NCBI GenBank assembly: GCA_945870455.1
Contig: CAMBSL010000024.1
Span: 1 to 40,576 of the forward strand
DNA length: 40,576 nt
From: Pirellula staleyi DSM 6068
Lineage (GTDB): Bacteria; Planctomycetota; Planctomycetia; Pirellulales; Pirellulaceae
Direction: 5' to 3'
Positions 17,799-24,896 of this stretch are shown piece by piece; position 1 is the first letter of the stretch, and each line of letters starts with the position of its first letter. The notes under the pieces are model-generated. The model worked only from the letters and a program-made list of their open reading frames with translations. It was not told the origin of the DNA and searched no databases. Made by a program: the position numbers and the translations under genes.

Positions 17799-18179
17799 AT
17801 GAGCGAAACAATCCTTTTCAAAGAAGAAAGCTACGCGATCCAAGGTGCAATCTTCGAGGTCTATCGAGAAATGGGCTGCGGCTTTCTGGAATCAGTTTAC
17901 CAGGAGTGTCTGGAGTTAGAGTTGCACAGCCGAGACATTCCCTTTGTCGCTCAACAAGAATTACTGCATCACTACAAATCCAAACCGCTGAAAACCAAGT
18001 TTATCCCAGATTTTGTTTGCTACGGGCAAATAGTCGTTGAATTGAAAGCAGTCAAAGACATTGCTCCCGAGCACAAAGCACAAGTAATCAACTACTTGAA
18101 AGCAACCCGCATGAAACTTGGCTTATTAGTCAACTTTGGCGCATACCCAAAAGCAACCATCATCCGACTGGCACTTTAA
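17799..18179 (+). CDS. GxxExxY protein, PD-(D/E)XK nuclease-like
   Basis: 126 residues. The family name motif is present as GFLESVY (about residues 27-33), followed by QECLELELHSRDIPFVAQQE, matching the GxxExxY family, which is grouped with PD-(D/E)XK nucleases. The nuclease-like signature is PDFVCYGQIVVELKAV: an Asp after the beta strand, then E-x-K. No helix-turn-helix or membrane segment is seen. AAAGGAAG lies just upstream of the ATG at 17799, supporting that start. An in-frame ATG at 17760 would add MFFVFFVIKKGSR, whose FFVFFV is encoded by the 9-bp repeat itself. The gene is enclosed on both sides by CACGAAA repeat arrays, suggesting that gene and repeats form one unit. Its biochemical role is unknown; a DNA-related activity is inferred from the fold only. 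Confidence 0.88.
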   Translation: MSETILFKEESYAIQGAIFEVYREMGCGFLESVYQECLELELHSRDIPFVAQQELLHHYKSKPLKTKFIPDFVCYGQIVVELKAVKDIAPEHKAQVINYLKATRMKLGLLVNFGAYPKATIIRLAL

Positions 18180-18190
18180 GTTTCTGGAAC

Positions 18191-18234
18191 CACGAAAGGC
18201 ACGAAAACCACGAAAGGCACGAAAACCACGAAAG
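18191..18234 (+). repeat. Downstream 9-bp CACGAAARR array, direct orientation
   Basis: Five contiguous 9-base units start at 18191, 18200, 18209, 18218 and 18227, alternating CACGAAAGG and CACGAAAAC, preceded by GGAAC. The array begins 11 bases after the GxxExxY stop and is followed by AAATACAC (18235-18242), the same octamer that follows the upstream array at 17750-17757. Confidence 0.95.
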
Positions 18235-18370
18235 AAATACACACGAGAAAAAAGTCCACGAGTGCAAGAATTGCGAACTGAAACGTCATACCAGACGACT
18301 GCAGGGAGAAAACTGCGGGGAGAAAACCGACTTGCTGCTGCATTCATGAGTCTACCTGTCGTTCCCTCTT
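18235..18370. other. Non-coding spacer between opposed repeat arrays
   Basis: About 136 bases between the direct and inverted CACGAAA arrays. The only reading frame is the one that translates the repeat as RKARKPRK, which I regard as spurious. A short near-duplication (GGGAGAAAACTGC and GGGGAGAAAACCG) lies near 18305-18330. No promoter or RNA gene was recognised. Confidence 0.6.
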
Positions 18371-18402
18371 GTTTTCGTGCCTTTCGTGTTTTTCGTGGTT
18401 CA
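18371..18402 (-). repeat. Downstream 9-bp array, inverted orientation
   Basis: Three units in reverse orientation: GTTTTCGTG (18371-18379), CCTTTCGTG (18380-18388) and TTTTTCGTG (18389-18397), then GTTC. Read on the - strand this is GAAC followed by CACGAAAAA, CACGAAAGG and CACGAAAAC. It pairs with 18200-18226 at 26 of 27 positions across a loop of about 144 bases. It lies 8 bases beyond the stop codon of the convergent LmbE-type gene. Confidence 0.93.
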
Positions 18403-18409
18403 AAACGAA

Positions 18410-19216
18410 TTATTTCATGTGCGCTTTCAATGCGGTTTCCAGCGGACTGAATTCGGGACCGCTAAAGCCAAGATGCCAGTGTTTTCGCCAGCCCTCGGCA
18501 TAGTTGCAATTCATCCCTGCCAAACGACTGGCTTGCTGGCCCAGTTCGATCATGGCCTGCAAATAGGAATTCATCTTCTGTGTCGATTGCAGCCACGCTT
18601 GCTGCGATCGATGACACTCCAGCATCGCGAGCTTTCCATTCATTACCGAATCGATGTTGAACGCGAACTGCGGATAGACTAGTTCGCCCATCGGCGTGCG
18701 ATTGCCATGCGGCTGAGCATGGTATACGGCAACCTCCCCATCGAAACTTCTGCAGGGCGGATCGGAAATGAAATTCGGAATTCCTTTCGAAAATGCCGCT
18801 GTTACGGCAAGCCGACATGTTTCTGTATGATCCTCCATGTAGTCAACGGGCGCATGTGTCAAGACAATCGAAGGCTTGGCCATTCGGACGATCGATGCAA
18901 CCTTGGCTAAGTTCTCCGAGTTGTAAAAGACATCGAGATCATCGCAAATGGGAGGGTAAAACGAAGCTTCAAGAAGCTTCGCCGACAGTTGCGATTCCTT
19001 GAGTCGGACGGCTGCCGTTTCCTGACGATTCGTATTGGTCGAACCTCCACAGCCGTTGGCTATATTGCAATAGTGAATCTGCCATCCTAGGTCCTTTAGG
19101 AGCAGCAACGTTCCGGCTGCCACGAATTCGATGTCATCGGGATGTGCGAACAAGGCCAGAACGGATGGTTGCTGTGGTTGCGGTGATTGCGGTGATTGCG
19201 GTGATTGCGGTTGCAT
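18410..19216 (-). CDS. PIG-L/LmbE-family deacetylase
   Basis: 268 residues of the zinc-dependent N-acetylglucosaminyl deacetylase superfamily, as in bacillithiol or mycothiol synthesis and other sugar de-N-acetylations. The zinc motif AHPDD lies at 24-28, and the second histidine motif in HAPVDYMEDHTETCRLA. The end of the family fold, including a PQFAFNIDSVMNGKLAMLEC block, is present. The N-terminus is unusual: MQPQSPQSPQSPQPQQ, encoded by a 9-bp tandem repeat, precedes the first beta strand. No other ATG is available before the fold begins, so this start stands. It is 14 bases downstream of the CocE-type gene on the same strand, suggesting one transcript. The substrate cannot be told. Confidence 0.88.
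   Translation of the reverse strand: MQPQSPQSPQSPQPQQPSVLALFAHPDDIEFVAAGTLLLLKDLGWQIHYCNIANGCGGSTNTNRQETAAVRLKESQLSAKLLEASFYPPICDDLDVFYNSENLAKVASIVRMAKPSIVLTHAPVDYMEDHTETCRLAVTAAFSKGIPNFISDPPCRSFDGEVAVYHAQPHGNRTPMGELVYPQFAFNIDSVMNGKLAMLECHRSQQAWLQSTQKMNSYLQAMIELGQQASRLAGMNCNYAEGWRKHWHLGFSGPEFSPLETALKAHMK
19182..19208. repeat. 9-bp tandem repeat at the start of the LmbE-type gene
   Basis: Three exact copies of GGTGATTGC (19182, 19191, 19200), with partial copies on either side. On the coding strand it gives the PQS repeat at residues 3-11. The period keeps the reading frame, so copy number could vary without breaking the gene. Confidence 0.9.
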
Positions 19217-19230
19217 GAGCGGTCTGACTT

Positions 19231-21135
19231 CTATTTGGGAAGGACACCCATTCGGATATGGGTTGGATGCTTTGCCGATCGAAGGATTCTGTGGGTTGCT
19301 TTCTGGAAATCCTCGGGCTTAGCCAGATAAATGTTGGGAACAAAGGTTTGAGGGTTGCGATCGATGAGCGGAAACCATGTGCTTTGCACTTGGATCATGA
19401 TGCGATGCCCTTTTTTGAATCGGTGTAATATGTCCAATAACTCAATGTGTACCTTGGCCGGTACGCCCGGCTCGAAAGCGGCAGGGAGCTCAAACGAATT
19501 GCGAAATCGCCCTCGAATCACTTCGCTTCGAACCATCATCTGGTAGTTCGGAAGCGTAGCGGGATTGGTTCCGTCCGGTTGAACATCGATCAACTTTACG
19601 ACGAAATCCGCATCCGTACCGGTTGTGGAAACCCAAAGATCGACGTCGAGTGGCCCTGCGAAAACCAGATCCGATTCGAGGGGCTCTGTTTGATAGACCA
19701 TTACGTCTCCCCGCCTGGCTGCGAACCGTTGATCCTCAACCATGTATTCCACGGTCATGCGATTGGTAATCGCCTCGGTGTACGGAACGGGCTTTGCTGG
19801 ATCGCTTACGAATTCGTCAAAGGAAAGGTCATCGATCCCATTGGGAGCCTCTGTGGAAAGAGCTCCTCGTTCTCTGGCAAAGTACTCTTTGACAGATACT
19901 TCGTTGGGTGGCCAATGATCAAATGTTCGCCAGGTATTGGAGCCGGTTTCGAATACGGTTGCTTCTGCCGGAGCGGAATGCTCAGCGTCCTTTAAATACT
20001 TCTCAAAGAATGGAAACTCAATTTCGGCCCGATAAAAGGCGCCCGTTTTTGAGCCAAACGGAACGGCACCCAACTTGTCACCATCCCCCGAAGCCCAGCC
20101 CCCGTGAATCCAAGGGCCGACGACGAGCACGTTGTTGATACTTGGATTCTGACGTTCAATCGTTTGGTACGTTTTAAACGAACCATAAAGATCTTCTGCA
20201 TCGTACCAACCCGTTACGACCATGACGGCTGGGGCAACATTTTTCAAGTGAGGCAGGATCTCGCGTTTCTTCCAAAACTCATCTCGATTGGGATGCGCCA
20301 TCATCTCGCTCCAAAACGGAACTTTACCCTTGAGATGGCGACGATTGATTTCCTCGATGGTCATCGCGTCTAGAAATAAATTGTATCCGTCGTTGGAGGA
20401 TAATACCTCAGGGGTGGGCCGTTCGGTTGTTGGTCCCGTTCGTTCCTGTGCATTGTTATTGAGCCAACGGTATGCATGCGCAAGAAAAAATGCGCCGTTA
20501 TGAAGGAAGTCGTCAAAGTACCAATCTCCGACCGGTGCTTGCGGGGAAACGGCCCGCAATGCGGGGTGTGCATCGATCATCCCGGCTGAACAGTAGAAGC
20601 CTGGGTACGAGATCCCAAACATACCGACCCGGCCATTGTGATTGGGACTATTCTTGATCAACCATGAAATGGTGTCATAAGTATCCGAACTTTCATCAAC
20701 ATCGGTAGGCGATTTTTTGTTTGCAATATGCGGAGTGACTTGTTGAAACGTTCCTTCGGACATGAATCTTCCGCGAACATCTTGATTGACGAAGATATAT
20801 CCTGCTTTCACAAAGTGCTCGCTTGGACCGAGCGATGCAGGATAGGAATCAGCTCCATAGGGCGCGCATGCGTAAGGCGTCCGCTTCATCAGAATGGGAT
20901 ACGTTCGAGTGGTATCGCGAGGACTGAATACCGTTGTGTGAAGCTTAGTCCCATCTCGCATAGGGATCATGGTTTCCGTTTTTTGATATCGCAAACGGAT
21001 CGTGCTTTCCGGGCTAACAGACTCTTGTGCTCGCAATGGCGGAACTGGCATTTCCAGTACCAATACCCCAAGAACGATCTGTGCAAAGCGAGCGCAAAAC
21101 CTTAAGTTCATCCGTCGCAATAAAAAACTATTCAT
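19231..21135 (-). CDS. CocE/NonD-family exported hydrolase
   Basis: 634 residues of the X-Pro dipeptidyl-peptidase (S15)/cocaine-esterase family, serine hydrolases acting on esters or amides. Signal peptide about 1-36 (FAQIVLGVLVLEMPVPPLRA). The alpha/beta-hydrolase core shows the oxyanion-side motif NQDVRGRFMSEG (117-128), the nucleophile elbow GISYPGF (Ser176), the acid in VTGWYDAEDLYG and the histidine in VVGPWIHGGWASG. A C-terminal jelly-roll domain (FAGPLDVDLWVSTTGTDADF and HRIMIQVQSTWFPLIDRNP) completes the family pattern. Length agrees with the family. It precedes the LmbE-type deacetylase by 14 bases, so the two may act on a common amide- or ester-containing compound; that is inference. 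Confidence 0.92.
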   Translation of the reverse strand: MNSFLLRRMNLRFCARFAQIVLGVLVLEMPVPPLRAQESVSPESTIRLRYQKTETMIPMRDGTKLHTTVFSPRDTTRTYPILMKRTPYACAPYGADSYPASLGPSEHFVKAGYIFVNQDVRGRFMSEGTFQQVTPHIANKKSPTDVDESSDTYDTISWLIKNSPNHNGRVGMFGISYPGFYCSAGMIDAHPALRAVSPQAPVGDWYFDDFLHNGAFFLAHAYRWLNNNAQERTGPTTERPTPEVLSSNDGYNLFLDAMTIEEINRRHLKGKVPFWSEMMAHPNRDEFWKKREILPHLKNVAPAVMVVTGWYDAEDLYGSFKTYQTIERQNPSINNVLVVGPWIHGGWASGDGDKLGAVPFGSKTGAFYRAEIEFPFFEKYLKDAEHSAPAEATVFETGSNTWRTFDHWPPNEVSVKEYFARERGALSTEAPNGIDDLSFDEFVSDPAKPVPYTEAITNRMTVEYMVEDQRFAARRGDVMVYQTEPLESDLVFAGPLDVDLWVSTTGTDADFVVKLIDVQPDGTNPATLPNYQMMVRSEVIRGRFRNSFELPAAFEPGVPAKVHIELLDILHRFKKGHRIMIQVQSTWFPLIDRNPQTFVPNIYLAKPEDFQKATHRILRSAKHPTHIRMGVLPK

Positions 21136-21317
21136 AGCATTCCTGGTTGAGTCTCAAAAAATGTTCTCTGGAGCCTCACTCGATTGTACTGCAATGGAAA
21201 TCGAAAATGAATGTGGGTAAAAGATGATGCTTTCGCTCTGCCCGTGCTAATCCTGCCCGTGCTAATCCTGCCCGTGCTAATCCTGCCAGATGCCCGGATG
21301 CCCGATGGTCTAAACCG
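21136..21317. other. Intergenic stretch with 15-bp tandem repeat
   Basis: No gene is seen here. It separates the CocE-type gene from the sulfatase-fold gene upstream of it on the same strand. The only notable content is the 15-bp tandem repeat listed separately. Confidence 0.6.
21241..21285. repeat. Three exact copies of a 15-bp tandem repeat
   Basis: CCCGTGCTAATCCTG is repeated at 21241-21255, 21256-21270 and 21271-21285, followed by the decayed CCAGATGCCCGGATGCCCGA. It is intergenic; on the + strand it would read PVLIL in a spurious frame. Confidence 0.95.
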
Positions 21318-22706
21318 TTATCTCATAGGGTGGGTTAAATCGCCGGGAAGAGGTTCCATGTCCGTGTTGCCGTTGGCATCGATACTAGCCAACCATTTCT
21401 CTCGTTGTTCGGTCATCATTCCAACGATCGCGACTGCGCGCTGCGATACTTCGTTTTGTTGCCATCGATCGTCCGGCATCGCAAACAATTCAACGCGATC
21501 ACCAACGCTAGCAGCGTCTGACCACCTGCAACTCCATGCAGCTACCGCCATATGAAACTGATTTTCAAAACAAGAATAGGCAAGCTGATTTCCTAAAGGC
21601 CATTGATCGGCTGGTAGGGCATCTGTTTTAGTCACCAAGTCAATGCCGCTGCCAATCGAATCACTGAGCGAGTCTTCCGTGCTGAGCCAAGAGGAAATGG
21701 TTTTCCGTAGCGAATTCGGCTGAACCATAAATGGAACTCGTACACCCAACTCCAGACGATTCGCAGGTTTCACAATGAGAGGCAAATGGAGAGATTCGGC
21801 ATGCAGCGTTTCGGCGTGCAGCGATTGAGGGCTGTAACCAACCCATCCATGTTCGCCCATCGGATAACCGCTTACTCCAGCCAACACTTGTAGGCACTCC
21901 TCTGCGATGCCAAGCTCCTCAAGTATTTCCTCAATCATTCCCCAAGCATCGTCCATCGCGATCGCTTGACCGCCGGCCGCGCATGCCATCCCGAACACCA
22001 AGTCAGGATCTGTGTCTGGCGCGAGTTTGAGTTGAGCCCGGGTTGTGTCAACCGGTGGATCAGGATCGCCTTCGTCGCACATGATGCTCCGGTATTCGTA
22101 GGGGGCATCCCATCGGCCGTTCAATCCTTGAGAATGGATCCACAGAATGGGATATTCTTCGAGCACGGACGCCCAACGACCTAGCGCCGCTTCGAACAAG
22201 CGAGCGATTTGGGTGGATTTTTCTTGGCTGGATGGATCGTCCGCTGATTCGTCCTCCCTTTCGCGATGTTCAACCCAAGCTTCATCGCCTCCCCATCGGT
22301 CATTGTAATCTGCATCGTAATCTGCATCGTCATTTGCACTATCGGCATCCTCGGTCCTTGGGTCATCACTCTGCGATTCTACCAGCAGCATATCGCCAAA
22401 GAAGTCGCATGACATCTGTTCGATGACGTTCAAGGAGTCGGTTACGAGAAGCGCACGAGCGAACAACGTTGACACGGCTTCGGATGTTTCGGGTGCGTAC
22501 CTGCCGGACCGGTTTGCAAAATGCTCGCCGAGCAACATCGATTCCAGGACATCGGTGGGGCGAAGCGTATCGGCCCAGAATTGATCGAAAACAATAGCCT
22601 GGGCAGCAAAATGGTCCCAGTTCTTAGTTGGGCCAATGGAGCCGCCGTAGCAGCCCACTAAATTCGTCCCCAATCCCTCGATGGTAACGATGACCACCTT
22701 ATTCAT
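21318..22706 (-). CDS. Degenerate sulfatase/alkaline-phosphatase-fold protein
   Basis: 462 residues. The start MNKVVIVTIEGLGTNLVGCY resembles sulfatase N-termini, and the segment YPMGEHGWVGYSPQSLHAET followed by LHLPLIVKPANRLELGVRVP resembles the C-terminal GEHG/lPLiv block of sulfatases. However, the expected C/S-x-P-x-R formylglycine site is missing; the aligned region reads ADTLRPTDVLESMLLGEH. The early metal-binding DD pair is also not seen: IEGLGTN stands where D-D would be. An acidic run, DADSANDDADYDADYNDR, interrupts the middle. It is probably not a sulfatase enzyme and may be a binding or structural relative. The ATG at 22706 overlaps the end of the upstream small acidic gene by 8 bases, indicating translational coupling. 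The frame extends 10 codons upstream to 22736. Confidence 0.75.
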   Translation of the reverse strand: MNKVVIVTIEGLGTNLVGCYGGSIGPTKNWDHFAAQAIVFDQFWADTLRPTDVLESMLLGEHFANRSGRYAPETSEAVSTLFARALLVTDSLNVIEQMSCDFFGDMLLVESQSDDPRTEDADSANDDADYDADYNDRWGGDEAWVEHREREDESADDPSSQEKSTQIARLFEAALGRWASVLEEYPILWIHSQGLNGRWDAPYEYRSIMCDEGDPDPPVDTTRAQLKLAPDTDPDLVFGMACAAGGQAIAMDDAWGMIEEILEELGIAEECLQVLAGVSGYPMGEHGWVGYSPQSLHAETLHAESLHLPLIVKPANRLELGVRVPFMVQPNSLRKTISSWLSTEDSLSDSIGSGIDLVTKTDALPADQWPLGNQLAYSCFENQFHMAVAAWSCRWSDAASVGDRVELFAMPDDRWQQNEVSQRAVAIVGMMTEQREKWLASIDANGNTDMEPLPGDLTHPMR

Positions 22707-23085
22707 CGGATTCCGTTTGCAAAAGCGCTGGTTCAATCATGACAGCATCATCGGACTCTGGATTGATGAGCAACCCGAATTCTTTGGCAAGTGGAGTCAG
22801 CAGATCTTCGCCGGACACTTCGAAGAGATCGACCTCTTCGCCCTCGATTTGATCCGCAATGGAGTCGACGAATTCCTCCGCATGCTCCGAGCTCATGAAC
22901 GCCACCAATGCAGGAAACTCCTCGGTCTCTAAAATCATGGCGGACAAGGAATCTTCGTCGTTGCTGAGTGAAACGAGCGTAAACTGTTCCCCTCGGATCC
23001 ATGTCATAATCGCATCTTTATCTTCCGCTTCGACGGCTTCTACCAAAGAATCTAACCGCGATTCCATCTCATCATCTGACTGCAT
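22699..23085 (-). CDS. Small acidic SseB-like protein
   Basis: 128 residues, strongly acidic. The start MQSDDEMESRLDSLVEAVEA at 23085 follows a purine-rich GGAAAGAG ribosome-binding-like stretch; the frame is open to 23145, but the extension is not needed. The central part, FPALVAFMSSEHAEEFVDSI, resembles the SseB N-terminal domain pattern (a value or date field compared with a stored setting), but the match is weak. The end LLTPLAKEFGLLINPESDD supports it, since SseB-type domains often end with GLvvNP. Its last codons overlap the start of the degenerate sulfatase gene, so the two proteins are probably made together. The function is unknown. Confidence 0.75.
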   Translation of the reverse strand: MQSDDEMESRLDSLVEAVEAEDKDAIMTWIRGEQFTLVSLSNDEDSLSAMILETEEFPALVAFMSSEHAEEFVDSIADQIEGEEVDLFEVSGEDLLTPLAKEFGLLINPESDDAVMIEPALLQTESDE

Positions 23086-23195
23086 TTTTCTCTTTCCTGT
23101 GTGAAATTTGATTTGAATCGAGCTAAGTGTGACGAAAGTTTCCACAAAGGACCATGGGGCAAAACCGAAAAATCAATTCTTCTCGCAAATCCTCG

Positions 23196-24176
23196 TCAAA
23201 AGCCGAGCCAATAGGCTCCCACGACCATCCATAGAGGAATCGTGCCAATTCCCAATAGCGAAGTGCCCACCACAACCGTCCAAGCTGTCTCGAGGCTCTG
23301 GTTGTAAAGCCGCGTCATCACGATAGGGAATGTGGCGGCTGGCATCGCGGCTTGCAACAGCAGAACTTCTTGCAATTCTCTCGACACCCCCCCGAATTTT
23401 GCGATCGTCAAAAAGGTGATCGGCAACAGAACAATTCGGACTGCGATTGCCAAAAGGAGCGGCCCCCATGCCTCGGACAATTTTATTTTACCTGCATAAT
23501 CAAAGATGATAGCACCGCTCAACACGAGCCCCATTGGGATTGAGCATCGCCCCAACTGATTACTCATGTGCAGCAACGGCTGGGGCAGATAGGGCAGTAA
23601 GCCGAGCTGTAGAATCGTCAACGCGGCGGCAACCGACACTAGCGGCGGGCTAAAAAGGATGCGACGCCAGGATTTCTTGAGACCAAGTCCTGAAATGATA
23701 AACAATCCAACGCTCCATATCGCCGTATCGACTCCCACATTGTGAACAAGCAATGTGACGATGCAGCCAGGATAGAACGCTTCTGCCAGTGGGATCGGAA
23801 TGTACCCGTAGTTGGCCAGCCCCGTGCACAAGATGAAGGTTCTACGATCCGATTCTCGATGCAAGCCAAACCACCGTCCGACAAGATAGACCACCAATGC
23901 AGCAATCGCAAACCCAATGGCCGTTAGGCCCAAACCGAACAATGCAGGGGTCCACGCCCCAAGACTTGTGGAAAGCTTGGGATCGGTCAAGATGCGATGA
24001 AAGAAGAAGGAGGGCAATAGGACATTGGTCGTAAAGCCCGCCATCGAACGGTCGACTTCGCTGGTGAACCATTTGAGATAACGGGCCAGCCCGCCCATGG
24101 CCATTACCAAAAAGACTCCGGATACCGTGGTCGCGATGCTTAGGAATGTGCCTTGACCTGTCGAACCTATCTCCAT
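23196..24176 (-). CDS. AEC-family permease (auxin efflux carrier type)
   Basis: 326 residues with about ten membrane segments, the AEC/malonate-transporter pattern. Visible blocks are VFLVMAMGGLARYLKWFTSE, the family-typical NVLLPSFFFHRIL, LCTGLANYGYIPIPLAEAFY, HNVGVDTAIWSVGLF, and near the C-terminus LLQAAMPAATFPIVMTRLYN and VVGTSLLGIGTIPLWMVV. AEC proteins export or import small carboxylates or related solutes; the substrate cannot be told. Its start lies 6 bases after the stop of the upstream lipoprotein-like gene, so the two share a transcript. Confidence 0.9.
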   Translation of the reverse strand: MEIGSTGQGTFLSIATTVSGVFLVMAMGGLARYLKWFTSEVDRSMAGFTTNVLLPSFFFHRILTDPKLSTSLGAWTPALFGLGLTAIGFAIAALVVYLVGRWFGLHRESDRRTFILCTGLANYGYIPIPLAEAFYPGCIVTLLVHNVGVDTAIWSVGLFIISGLGLKKSWRRILFSPPLVSVAAALTILQLGLLPYLPQPLLHMSNQLGRCSIPMGLVLSGAIIFDYAGKIKLSEAWGPLLLAIAVRIVLLPITFLTIAKFGGVSRELQEVLLLQAAMPAATFPIVMTRLYNQSLETAWTVVVGTSLLGIGTIPLWMVVGAYWLGF

Positions 24177-24182
24177 TTGCGC

Positions 24183-24767
24183 CTATCGTTTCATAAACGG
24201 TAAGCTGGGCATCAGGGCGGAAAGCGAGTTGCGTTCGTCGTGACTGACAACGACGTGATCGCCTGGCCGCAGTGAGTAGTTTTGACCTTCCATCACACGT
24301 TTTCCGGTTGCGTCAAAATCCACCTCCATCCGAATGGGTGGTTTATTGCGTCCGTCAGGTCGGAGCACGGTTGCCTGAAGTCGGCCAATTTTCTTTTCAA
24401 GTTTTGCATCGCGAATCAGGTCCGCGACAAAGAGCGACTTACCTGTCTCCATCGGAATTTTCTCAAAGTGTCGTTTTCCGTTGATGACTTCCAGCACAAT
24501 CGCGGGTCGTCCATCTTCGGTGGTTAAAGACTTGTTCGCGCCATATTCCCCAAAGGTGTAGCCGGCTTGCTTCAGTCCAGTCATGTCGAGTTTGTCCAGT
24601 GGGCCTTTTGTCTTGCCTAGCAATGTCGAGCAACCGCTGGACATTCCAAACAGCAAACATGCGCATAGCATCATGGTTGCCGAAGCCCGTTTGTTTTGCT
24701 CAAATTGACTGTCTTGCACGGCTTGCCTGGCGGAACTGCTAGCGTTTTCAAAAAATCTGCTCATCAT
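24183..24767 (-). CDS. Probable lipoprotein or exported protein with SLBB-like end
   Basis: 194 residues from the ATG at 24767 (an adjacent ATG at 24764 is equally possible, and the frame is open to 24809). Residues around 30-46 (SATMMLCACLLFGMSSGC) form a hydrophobic stretch after basic residues, ending in SSGC, a weak lipobox. If correct, the protein would be anchored by its lipidated cysteine. The later part, KSLFVADLIRDAKLEKKIG, with NYSLRPGDHVVVSHDER near the end, resembles the SLBB or polysaccharide-export pattern, in which GDhV.V closes the domain. It lies 6 bases upstream of the AEC permease gene on the same strand. I do not recognise a specific family, and the N-terminal start is uncertain. 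Confidence 0.7.
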   Translation of the reverse strand: MMSRFFENASSSARQAVQDSQFEQNKRASATMMLCACLLFGMSSGCSTLLGKTKGPLDKLDMTGLKQAGYTFGEYGANKSLTTEDGRPAIVLEVINGKRHFEKIPMETGKSLFVADLIRDAKLEKKIGRLQATVLRPDGRNKPPIRMEVDFDATGKRVMEGQNYSLRPGDHVVVSHDERNSLSALMPSLPFMKR

Positions 24768-24896
24768 CAACAATCCGAAAACAAACGACTCGAAATAGGT
24801 TGGGCACATGGCTTCCCATTAGTTCTTCGGCTGTCCTCGTGATTTAACTTAAGCTAAAAGTCCATTTTACCGGAAAAGTCAACGCAGTTTACTATT

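Noticed and set aside
17721-18402. CRISPR array
   Set aside because: The repeated unit is 9 bases with no spacers, and there are no cas genes.
18136-18450. A 104-residue + strand reading frame rich in RKPRK-type repeats
   Set aside because: It is only the CACGAAA repeat read as protein, overlaps the end of the GxxExxY gene and the repeat arrays, and has no family character.
21211-21555. 114-residue + strand frame with LPVLILPVLIL
   Set aside because: Generated by the 15-bp repeat and antisense to the sulfatase-fold gene.
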